From: an uncultured Collinsella sp.
GTDB taxonomy: Bacteria; Actinomycetota; Coriobacteriia; Coriobacteriales; Coriobacteriaceae
Length of the DNA: 56,185 nt
Assembly: GCA_900543605.1 (NCBI GenBank)
Contig: UQSK01000005.1
Span: 1-56,185, forward strand
Direction of reading: 5' to 3'
Shown here: positions 7,170-14,037 of the stretch, piece after piece
Position numbering within the stretch: position 1 is the first letter of the stretch
How the letters are laid out: each line of letters begins with the position of its first letter
Translations under genes and position numbers: made by a program
The notes under the pieces: generated by a model
Database searches by the model: none
What the model was told of the DNA's origin: nothing
What the model saw: the letters and a program-made list of their open reading frames with translations, nothing else

Positions 7170-8951
7170 TTAGATGCGGCCAAGGTCGAAGGCTTGGGCG
7201 GCGGCTTCACCGGCGCAGATGAGGTTGGTTATGGCTTCCTGGGGATCGAGCGCCAGCTCAAGTCCCATGGGCTTGCGGCAGACCGGTAAAACCAGGTCGA
7301 CGCCCTGCCTATACACCGCATCCAGGTTGTCAGCACGACCGCCCACGACGGCGACCACCGGCTTGCCATATCGCTTCGCACGACGGGCCACGCCCACCGG
7401 TGCCTTACCGGCGGCGGATTGCTCGTCCATATTGCCCTCGCCTGTAATGACCAGGTCGACATCGCGCACGCGCTCGTCAAACCCAATCAGATCGAGCACC
7501 GTCTCCACACCCGAGCGCAACTCGGCGCCGAGCGCCAGCAGCGCGGCACCCAAGCCACCCGCCGCGCCCGCGCCGGGCACGCCGAGCACCGAGCCGAATG
7601 TCCGTGCGCCCTCGGGTGTGCGCAACAACCCCTGAGCCCGCGCCCTAGCAATCGCCGCATCGAGCAGGCGGCCATAGCCGACCATCCATCCGTCGTATTT
7701 GCCCAGGGCCTCGGCATCCCCCGTCGGCAGACCCTTCTGTCCACCGAACACCGCCAGTGCGCCTCGACGCCCCACGAGCGGATTCTCGACGTCGGAAAGC
7801 ACGATGACACGCGCGCCATTCAGCGCCCCAAGCGCCGGTACCAAATCGATACTCGCCACGTGTTCAAGGCCTGCGAGACCGGGGGCGATATTGCGGCCAC
7901 GCTCATCGACAAGGCAGGCGCCCAGCGCCTGCAGCATGCCGGCGCCACCGTCGTTGGTGGCACTGCCGCCCAAACCAATATAGATAGTCTTTGCCCCAGC
8001 ACGGACCGCGCAAAGCATGAGCTCGCCCACGCCATAGGTTGTAGCAGCCAGCGCCGACGACTCCGTGCAAGGCGAGTACCCGATGCCAGCCGCCTCGGCC
8101 ATCTCGATGACCGCGGACTCGCGCTCACCATCCACCAACATCCGAACAGACACGCGATTGTCCAGAGGACCTGCGACTTCATATGCCACGACCTCACCGC
8201 CGCACGCGGCGGCGGCATCGAGCGTCCCCTCACCGCCATCCGCCAGCGGCAACGTGGTCACCTGGGCATCAGACCACACGCGGCGCACGCCTTCGGCAAC
8301 GGCCGCCTCCGCCCGCGTGCTCGAAACGCTACCCTTAAAGGAATCGATCGCCAGCAGCACACGGCGGGGCCGGCGGCACGCGGGACCAAAGACAACCGCC
8401 TCAACGGCGATATCTTCGGTACACGCGAGCGCCTCGGCATGAGCGGCATGCGCCTCAAGATCGGCCCCGCAACCGCAGCCAGCACCATCGGTGCCACGCA
8501 GCCCACTAAAATAGCTGCTTAGCACCGCGCGGCACTCGTCTGCCAGCACGCCGGCGGTTACATTAAACCGATGGTTCAGGCGCGAATCGACATTGAGGTC
8601 GTATAGCGAGCCCAGCGCACCCGCCTTGGCATCGGTCGCGCCATACACGCAACGCCCCACGCGCGCGTTAACCATAAGCCCCGCGCACATGCAGCAGGGC
8701 TCGAGCGTCACGTAGACCGTGCAATCGGAAAGGCGCCAGCGTCCAAGCGTCTGAGCGGCGGCACACAGGGCCGAAAACTCGGCATGAGCCGAAGGATCCT
8801 GGTCGAGTTCGCGGCGATTATGCGCCCTCGCGACAATCTCGCCCGCGCGTACCACCACGGCTCCGATGGGCACCTCGCCCACCGCCGCGGCGGCGCGTGC
8901 CTCCGCCAGCGCCTCGCGCATGAACTTCTCATCGATTCCGGTGCTCGTCAT
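7170..8951 (-). CDS. tadA: Fusion of tRNA adenosine(34) deaminase TadA and glycerate kinase
   Basis: One 593-residue frame joins two enzymes. Residues 1-150 are TadA, which makes inosine at the wobble base of tRNA-Arg(ACG): zinc ligand and proton shuttle HAE at 56-58, and PCCMC at 85-89. Residues 151-195 are a Cys/Ala-rich linker. From about 196 the protein is a GlxK/GarK-type glycerate kinase, which phosphorylates glycerate with ATP, with LLAIDSFKGSVSS (199-211) and GLGGSATNDGGAG further on. Both halves keep their hallmark residues and no stop or frameshift separates them. The frame extends to GTG 9002, next to the tRNA-Ser gene, but ATG 8951 has GGGAAGG upstream and matches the TadA start. 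Confidence 0.93.
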   Translation of the reverse strand: MTSTGIDEKFMREALAEARAAAAVGEVPIGAVVVRAGEIVARAHNRRELDQDPSAHAEFSALCAAAQTLGRWRLSDCTVYVTLEPCCMCAGLMVNARVGRCVYGATDAKAGALGSLYDLNVDSRLNHRFNVTAGVLADECRAVLSSYFSGLRGTDGAGCGCGADLEAHAAHAEALACTEDIAVEAVVFGPACRRPRRVLLAIDSFKGSVSSTRAEAAVAEGVRRVWSDAQVTTLPLADGGEGTLDAAAACGGEVVAYEVAGPLDNRVSVRMLVDGERESAVIEMAEAAGIGYSPCTESSALAATTYGVGELMLCAVRAGAKTIYIGLGGSATNDGGAGMLQALGACLVDERGRNIAPGLAGLEHVASIDLVPALGALNGARVIVLSDVENPLVGRRGALAVFGGQKGLPTGDAEALGKYDGWMVGYGRLLDAAIARARAQGLLRTPEGARTFGSVLGVPGAGAAGGLGAALLALGAELRSGVETVLDLIGFDERVRDVDLVITGEGNMDEQSAAGKAPVGVARRAKRYGKPVVAVVGGRADNLDAVYRQGVDLVLPVCRKPMGLELALDPQEAITNLICAGEAAAQAFDLGRI

Positions 8952-9002
8952 CGTTCGCCTTCCCTGTTGCAAATCCAAAACGATGCTATCATTACGACTC
9001 AC

Positions 9003-9092
9003 GGAGAGATGGCAGAGCGGTTGAATGCGGCGGTCTTGAAAACCGTTGAGCGCGAGAGCGTTCCGGGGGTTCGAATCCCCCTCTCTCCGCCA
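9003..9092 (+). tRNA. tRNA-Ser(UGA)
   Basis: Acceptor GGAGAGA (9003) pairs with TCTCTCC (9082-9088), followed by G and an encoded CCA (9090-9092). The anticodon loop CTTGAAA within CGGTCTTGAAAACCG gives anticodon TGA. A long variable arm, as in serine tRNAs, precedes the T arm GGGGGTTCGAATCCCCC. It lies between two leftward genes. Confidence 0.97.
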
Positions 9093-9094
9093 CC

Positions 9095-9691
9095 TTAGTG
9101 ATTCACCGGCGTCATGGTGCGCTCAAACAACGCATCGACCACGTCGGCTATCTCGGGTCGACGCTCAAGATCGTGACCCGACTCCCACCAATTTGTGAAC
9201 AGTCGAATAATGCCACCGGCGATAAACTCCGATGTCGTCTCGAGTGAAACGGGCGCCAGGGCGTCTTCGGCAAGCACGTTCATCACACGCTCGCGGATGG
9301 AGCGGGCAATGCGGTCGCAAATAACGTTGGTCAACATGCCCGACATGCTGCTTGCCAAAATGTTATCCATGAGCTGCTCGTGCGCCAGAATCAAATCCAT
9401 GGCATCGTCCAAAATCGCGTGTCGAAGCGCGCGCACGTCCTCGGCAGACACTGTGCCGGCCTCATCGGGCTGTTTTTGCGGCAAGCCCGACATGAGCTCA
9501 TCGATATAAAAGGCGAAGTAATCGTTTTTATCGCGAAAGTGCTTATAGAACGTCGTGCGGCGAATCAGGGCCCGGTCGCAAAGCATGGCAACCGTCAAAT
9601 CCTCAAACCGATGCTCTTCCAAAAGATCGGTAAAGGCATCGAACAGGGCGCGGTAGGTTTTCTTGATGCGAAGGTCCACTGGTATCGCCAT
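9095..9691 (-). CDS. TetR/AcrR family transcriptional regulator
   Basis: A 198-residue repressor-type protein. The N-terminal helix-turn-helix covers about residues 10-55: LTVAMLCDRALIRRTTFY followed by KHFRDKNDYFAFYIDEL, the TetR signature. The C-terminal helical part resembles the TetR_C domain of regulators such as Streptococcus DhaS-like proteins; the ligand is unknown. The frame runs on far upstream, but ATG 9691 (MAIPVDLRIKKTYRALF) is where similarity to the family should begin; GTG four codons later is possible. The stop is two bases from the tRNA-Ser end. The lemA gene starts 200 bp away in the opposite direction and could be its target. Confidence 0.85.
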   Translation of the reverse strand: MAIPVDLRIKKTYRALFDAFTDLLEEHRFEDLTVAMLCDRALIRRTTFYKHFRDKNDYFAFYIDELMSGLPQKQPDEAGTVSAEDVRALRHAILDDAMDLILAHEQLMDNILASSMSGMLTNVICDRIARSIRERVMNVLAEDALAPVSLETTSEFIAGGIIRLFTNWWESGHDLERRPEIADVVDALFERTMTPVNH

Positions 9692-9890
9692 CCTCAGGGC
9701 AAAGACAACACTCGTCAATCTGTCGCATATCTTACACCTGTACCTCGCGCGCTTTGCCCCGGTGCCAACCCCGCCGAAAACACAACGCTTACCGGAAAGT
9801 TCGGCACGGTCAAACGTTGCGGGTATACTAGTAGCGTTATACCAACGGCAGCTGGCGCATGCCGCCGCGGCCATTCGAAACGGAGACATC

Positions 9891-10442
9891 ATGATTACCG
9901 TCATCATCGGCATCGTTGTTGTCATTGTGATTGTCTGCGCCATCGCCGGCATCTACAACAACATGGTCACCAAGCGTAACCGCATCGATAACGCCTGGCA
10001 GAACATCGATACGCAGCTGCAGCGCCGTAACGACCTGATCCCCAACCTGGTCGAGACCGTCAAGGGCTACGCCAAGCACGAGCAGGAGACGCTCTCCGCC
10101 GTGATCAGCGCGCGTAACACCGCCGTCAAGGCCACCACGCCCGAGGCCAAGATGGAAGCCGACAACGTGCTGACCGGCGCACTGCGCCAGCTCTTCGCTG
10201 TGGCCGAGGCCTATCCCGATCTTAAGGCAAACACCAACTTTACGCAGCTGCAGGCATCGCTCGAGGATACCGAGAACAAGATTAGCTATGCACGCCAGAG
10301 CTACAACGACTGCGTGCTCAGCTACAACAACGCCATTCAAACGTTCCCGGCTGTCATCTTTGCCGGCATCTTCCAGTTTAAGGAGCGCCAGGGCTTCGAG
10401 GCCGCCGAAGCAGCCCGCCAGGCCCCGACCGTCAAGTTCTAG
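9891..10442 (+). CDS. lemA: LemA family membrane protein
   Basis: A 183-residue protein anchored by one N-terminal membrane segment (about residues 3-22). The family core follows: NRIDNAWQNIDTQLQRRNDL, IPNLVETVKGYAKHE, ARN and YPDLKAN. The C-terminus FAGIFQFKERQGFEA is also typical of LemA, a helical bundle facing outside in many bacteria and of uncertain function. The start ATG 9891 is preceded by CGGAG; the longer open frame upstream is not coding. No htpX-like or TPM-domain gene is adjacent, although such neighbours are common. A strong terminator follows. Confidence 0.93.
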   Translation: MITVIIGIVVVIVIVCAIAGIYNNMVTKRNRIDNAWQNIDTQLQRRNDLIPNLVETVKGYAKHEQETLSAVISARNTAVKATTPEAKMEADNVLTGALRQLFAVAEAYPDLKANTNFTQLQASLEDTENKISYARQSYNDCVLSYNNAIQTFPAVIFAGIFQFKERQGFEAAEAARQAPTVKF

Positions 10443-10479
10443 TAGTTTGGCAGCGCATCCTAAATCGGCCAAATGCATA

Positions 10480-10523
10480 AACCGCCCCGTCGAATGCATA
10501 CTTCGACGGGGCGGTTTCCTTTT
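10480..10523 (+). terminator. Rho-independent terminator of lemA
   Basis: Stem AACCGCCCCGTCGAA (10480-10494) and TTCGACGGGGCGGTT (10502-10516), 15 perfect pairs around a 7-base loop, followed by TCCTTTTT. Confidence 0.93.
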
Positions 10524-10556
10524 TCGCGAAGGTCCCCCTCTAAGCGCCGTGCATTT

Positions 10557-10757
10557 TTAGGAGTATTCAACATAACCAAGAGCTTCGGGCGCCACGATAA
10601 ATGCCAAAGACCGCGAATATCCCTGCAAATCAAACGCTGTCAGCCCATAACCCCGCCCATCATCCGTAGAAAACATCGAGAAATCCCGATTTTTTGCCCG
10701 AGGTCGGTATGCAGGGGCCTTCGATTGCAGAATACTCGCAAAGATGCACGTCGCCAT
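10557..10757 (-). CDS. Possible small protein of unknown function
   Basis: A 66-codon leftward frame from ATG 10757 to TAA 10557. The composition is protein-like (FSMFSTDDGRGYGLTAFDLQ; SLAFIVAPEALGYVEYS), but no domain is recognised. The ribosome site is only a G run directly before the ATG. It lies alone between two terminators, which argues either for a tiny gene or for a decayed piece of one. Confidence 0.3.
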   Translation of the reverse strand: MATCIFASILQSKAPAYRPRAKNRDFSMFSTDDGRGYGLTAFDLQGYSRSLAFIVAPEALGYVEYS

Positions 10758-10785
10758 CACCCCCACATGGCGCGAAGCAAAAACA

Positions 10786-10813
10786 CACGCGCGGCCTAAA
10801 AGGCCGCGCGCCA
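10786..10813. terminator. GC-rich hairpin
   Basis: CGCGCGGCC, loop TAAAA, GGCCGCGCG. On the leftward strand it is followed by TGTGTTTTTGC, on the rightward by CCATCTTTAA, so it could end transcripts in either direction. It lies upstream of the doubtful small frame and downstream of the ilvE-side palindrome. Confidence 0.55.
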
Positions 10814-10863
10814 TCTTTAATTCAGATCTATATTGCCCGTAACGGCAACGCCGAGGTAACGCA

Positions 10864-10987
10864 GGCCCGAGGGTAACCTTCCTTTCCGGCGCACTCCGCA
10901 GGACGAAAGAACCCCCGCCGCACGAAGTGCGCAGCGGGGGCTCTTTCATGTCCGAGGACGCGCCGGAAAGGAAGGTGCCCTCGGGCC
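10864..10987. repeat. Long nested palindrome with TCCGCA/GAGGAC internal loop
   Basis: Outer arms GGCCCGAGGG and CCCTCGGGCC, then ACCTTCCTTTCCGGCGC against GCGCCGGAAAGGAAGGT. Inside sits the unpaired-type motif TCCGCA (10895-10900) opposite GAGGAC (10954-10959), and an inner GGAC...GTCC stem with CCCCCGC/GCGGGGG. It lies 20 bp after the ilvE stop, so it probably forms the 3' end of that transcript. Confidence 0.8.
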
Positions 10988-11007
10988 GGACATATCCGTA
11001 AGACAGA

Positions 11008-12060
11008 TTACGCGACGGTGTAAACCCAGTTGTGCTTGTCCTCGACAGCACCAGACTGGATACCAGTCAGGGTCTCGCGGAGCTTCTTCATCACAGGCCC
11101 GATCTCGGTGTAGCCAGCCGGGAAGGTCACGGTCTCGTCGGCGCCGTAAACCTTGTTGTCGATCTCGCCAACCGGGGAGATGACGGCAGCGGTGCCGCAC
11201 AGGCCGCACTCCACAAAGGTGCCGGCCTTGACCTCGGCCCATTCGACGGGGCGCTGATCGACGGTCATACCCAGGTCCTGAGCAACCTGAACGAGCGAAC
11301 GACGGGTGATGGAAGGCAGGATGGAGTCGGTGTGCGACTGCGGAACGACGAGCGTACCGTCCTCCTTCACGAACAGGACGTTGGCGCCGCCGGTCTCCTC
11401 GACATAGGTGCGGGACTCGGAGTCGAGATACAGGTTCTCGGCATAGCCCTCGCGATGGGCCTCCATCGTGGGCTTGAGGGACATGGCGTAGTTCAGGCCG
11501 GCCTTGATATTGCCGGTGCCGTGCGGTGCGGCACGGTCGTACTCGGAAACGCGCAGCTTAACGGGCTTAAGGCCACCCTTAAAGTACGGACCGACCGGGG
11601 TCACGAGAATGCGGAACGTGTACTCAGGAGCGGGAGCCACGCCAATCACGTCACCGGAGCCGATCATAAACGGACGCACGTACAGGGTCGCACCGGAACC
11701 GAAGGGCGGAACCCAGGCGGCGTTTGCAGAAACGACCTGCTTGACAGCCTCGACGAACTTGTCCTTGGGGAACGGGGGCATCTCGAGGCGCTGCGCAGAG
11801 TTGTACATACGCTCGGCGTTCATGTCGGGGCGGAAGCAGACGATGCTGCCGTCCTCGGCGGTGTAGGCCTTCAGGCCCTCAAAGACCTCCTGGCAGTAAT
11901 GGAAGATGCCGCCGCACTCGGAGACATGCAGGGTGTGGTCGGTGGTCAGGCCACCCTCGTCCCACTCGCCGTCCTTCCAATGGGCCTCGTAGCTGTAATC
12001 GGTCTTCATGTAGCCAAAGCCGAGGCTACCCCAATCGATATCCTTCTTCTCGACAGTCAT
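11008..12060 (-). CDS. ilvE: Branched-chain amino acid aminotransferase
   Basis: A 350-residue PLP enzyme (fold type IV) that transfers amino groups between glutamate and the branched-chain 2-oxo acids, the last step of Ile/Leu/Val synthesis. The PLP lysine lies in GNIKAGLNYAMSL. EETGGANVLFV, the arginine-containing YVRPFMIGSG and FECGLCGTAAVISPV-type motifs fit the BCAT II subfamily. ATG 12060 has a perfect AAGGAG site; the frame continues upstream to 12210 but without a ribosome site. Other ilv/leu genes are not adjacent. The leader of about 150 bp shows no T-box and no run of Ile/Leu/Val codons. Confidence 0.95.
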   Translation of the reverse strand: MTVEKKDIDWGSLGFGYMKTDYSYEAHWKDGEWDEGGLTTDHTLHVSECGGIFHYCQEVFEGLKAYTAEDGSIVCFRPDMNAERMYNSAQRLEMPPFPKDKFVEAVKQVVSANAAWVPPFGSGATLYVRPFMIGSGDVIGVAPAPEYTFRILVTPVGPYFKGGLKPVKLRVSEYDRAAPHGTGNIKAGLNYAMSLKPTMEAHREGYAENLYLDSESRTYVEETGGANVLFVKEDGTLVVPQSHTDSILPSITRRSLVQVAQDLGMTVDQRPVEWAEVKAGTFVECGLCGTAAVISPVGEIDNKVYGADETVTFPAGYTEIGPVMKKLRETLTGIQSGAVEDKHNWVYTVA

Positions 12061-12289
12061 ATGTCGCTCCTTACATACACAGTTGCATACTCGCGAACCC
12101 GCACGCAAGGACCGAGGCCGACCGCGTCGCAACGTCGCACGCCCGGAGCGTAGAGCCGGACGGGACACGCGAACAGCATCAAAGCCGATGGTACGTCGAT
12201 TCGCATGCACGAGATTGTACTCCGCACGCGCGTCGGATAAAACGTTTTTCTTTAACTAACTAAAGTATTTTCATTTGACCGAAGCTGAA

Positions 12290-12321
12290 GAGGCCCGCCA
12301 CCGTAAGCGGTGACGGGCCTC
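12290..12321 (-). terminator. Hairpin after the dedA gene
   Basis: GAGGCCCG.CACCG pairs with CGGTG.CGGGCCTC around a 4-5 base loop, about 40 bp after the leftward stop at 12359. The following T tract is weak (TTCAGCTTCGG). Confidence 0.65.
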
Positions 12322-12358
12322 AACGGCACGGTTTGCGCGCTGGCTCGAGCTACGCGTT

Positions 12359-12997
12359 CTATTTGCCCAGCTTGGCCTTAACCAGACCGACCACGGTCGG
12401 GATGATCGACACGGCAACGATGCCGATAATCAGCAGCTCAAAGTGCTCCTGCACAAAGGGGATGCCGCCAAAGAAGTAGCCCAGCAGTGTAAAGAGCGTT
12501 GACCAGGTAATGCCACCCAGCACGTTAAAGATGACAAAGTTGCGCCAGTGCATGCCGCCCATGCCGGCGATAAAGGGCACAAAGGTGCGGATAAACGGGA
12601 AGAAGCGGCCGAGGAAGATGGCCAGGTGACCCCACTTGTCCAAGAAATCCTCGGACTTTTTGATGCGCTCGGGCGTCATAGCCTTGACCTTGCCCGAAGC
12701 GATAATCTTTTTGCCAAAGAAGTGACCGATCATAAAGTTGCACTGGTCACCCAGGATGGCAGCAGCCCATGCGACGGCCAGCAGTGCCACGATGTTAAAA
12801 CCACCGTTGTGGGCAAAGAAGCCCGAAGCGAACAGCAGCGAATCACCGGGAAGGAACGGGAAGAACACCACGCCCGTCTCGATAAAGATGATCAGGAACA
12901 CGCAGCCGTAGGCCATAAGCGGGCCGGCGGCGATCCAGCTGGCGATCGCGGTGCGCGGATCCTTAAGCAGCTCGGCGATAAAATTGATGAAACCCAT
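12359..12997 (-). CDS. DedA family membrane protein
   Basis: A 212-residue polytopic protein of the DedA/SNARE-associated family, which contributes to membrane-potential homeostasis and undecaprenyl-phosphate or lipid flipping in other bacteria. Visible hallmarks are FIETGVVFFPFLPGDSLLF near the N-terminus, the glycine-rich GHFFGKK region, and GRFFPFIRTFVPFIAGMGG with the conserved R-x3-P pattern. Four to five membrane segments are seen. ATG 12997 has GAGAGG upstream; the open frame extends to 13081 without a start signal. The actual substrate in this organism is unknown. Confidence 0.92.
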   Translation of the reverse strand: MGFINFIAELLKDPRTAIASWIAAGPLMAYGCVFLIIFIETGVVFFPFLPGDSLLFASGFFAHNGGFNIVALLAVAWAAAILGDQCNFMIGHFFGKKIIASGKVKAMTPERIKKSEDFLDKWGHLAIFLGRFFPFIRTFVPFIAGMGGMHWRNFVIFNVLGGITWSTLFTLLGYFFGGIPFVQEHFELLIIGIVAVSIIPTVVGLVKAKLGK

Positions 12998-13220
12998 GAA
13001 GTAAAACCTCTCAGTTGTGGGCGCGGATACGTCCAAGTTGACCAGTATACGGTTGCGGTGCCCCCTCGTGCGCAACCCCACAAAAGCATGACTCCATTAC
13101 CAGCAAGTTTGCATAACTGACACCTGTAGCGCAAAGCCGACAAGATTGTCCTTCCTAATCCCTAGCGAATCGCTATACTTTATTGAATCGCATTGCCATG
13201 GCGCTAAGGGAGGGCGGCCG

Positions 13221-13925
13221 GTGAGCTTTATCAATACCATTCGCGAGGACATCAAGACCGTCCAAGCGCAGGATCCCGCCGCGCAAAACGGTCTAGTCAT
13301 CTTCCTTTCCTATCCTGGCCTGCACGCCAAGTGGAACCACGTGCCCGAGCACTGGCTCTGGGAGCACGGTCATCGCTCGCTCGCCCGCGTGCTCTCGCAG
13401 ATCACCCGTCATATCACCGGCGTCGAAATTCATCCCGCCGCACAGATCGGCAAGCACTTCTTTATCGACCACGCCATGGGCGTCGTCATCGGCGAGACCA
13501 CCATTGTGGGCGACAACTGCGTGCTCTACCAGGGCGTCACGCTCGGCGGCACCGGCAACGAGACCGGCAAGCGCCACCCCACCCTGGGCAACAACGTCAC
13601 CGTGGGCACGGGCGCCAAGGTGCTCGGCAACATCCGCATCGGCAACAACGTCAAGATCGGCGGCAACTCGGTCGTCGTTAAGGACGTGCCCGACAACTGC
13701 ACCGTCGTGGGCGTGCCGGGACGCATCATCAAGCGCAACGGCTGCCGCGTGTTCGAGGAGAGTTTCGACGCCAAGCAGCATCGCGAGTACATGCCCGATG
13801 ACGCCGCCGAGCAGAGTGCCCTCAACCGCCAGGGCATCACCGAGAATGCCCGCCGCGTCAAAGAACTCGAGCGAGAGGTGGCCGAGCTCAAAACCCTCGT
13901 CGCCAAGCTCATGGACGAACGTTAG
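13221..13925 (+). CDS. cysE: Serine O-acetyltransferase
   Basis: A 234-residue left-handed beta-helix acyltransferase, which makes O-acetylserine from serine and acetyl-CoA, the first step of cysteine synthesis. Hexapeptide repeats run through GVEIHPAAQIGKHFFIDHA, with the catalytic His-Asp pair typical of the family, then GVTLGGTGNETGKRHPTLG. The C-terminal 30 residues form a heptad-like helix (NARRVKELEREVAELKTLV). The start GTG 13221 has GGGAGG seven bases upstream; an ATG farther upstream lacks this. No cysK is adjacent. The protein is short at the N-terminus, as in the EpsC-like class. Confidence 0.93.
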   Translation: MSFINTIREDIKTVQAQDPAAQNGLVIFLSYPGLHAKWNHVPEHWLWEHGHRSLARVLSQITRHITGVEIHPAAQIGKHFFIDHAMGVVIGETTIVGDNCVLYQGVTLGGTGNETGKRHPTLGNNVTVGTGAKVLGNIRIGNNVKIGGNSVVVKDVPDNCTVVGVPGRIIKRNGCRVFEESFDAKQHREYMPDDAAEQSALNRQGITENARRVKELEREVAELKTLVAKLMDER

Positions 13926-13965
13926 GAACGCAAGCGGCACAAAACGACATCGGCACCGACGCAAA

Positions 13966-13998
13966 AGGCGCGCCAGGGAATCAATCCCCGGCGCGCCA
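13966..13998 (+). terminator. Rho-independent terminator of cysE
   Basis: GGCGCGCC.GGG pairs with CCC.GGCGCGCC; ATTCCTTTT follows. Confidence 0.85.
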
Positions 13999-14008
13999 TT
14001 CCTTTTGA

Positions 14009-14037
14009 TGTGACAAAGGGACTGTCCCTTTGTCACA
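14009..14037. repeat. Perfect palindrome with GGGACTGTCCC centre, exporter 3' end
   Basis: TGTGACAAAGGGAC, one central T, then GTCCCTTTGTCACA: 14 perfect pairs. It starts one base after the leftward stop codon at 14038, so it should form the 3' hairpin of the exporter transcript. The GGGAC core relates it to the hairpins at 19575, 23695, 25871 and 28895. Confidence 0.85.

Noticed and set aside
12061..12289. T-box or leader-peptide attenuator before ilvE
   Set aside because: No T-box sequence, no specifier stem, and the upstream codons contain no Ile/Leu/Val run.
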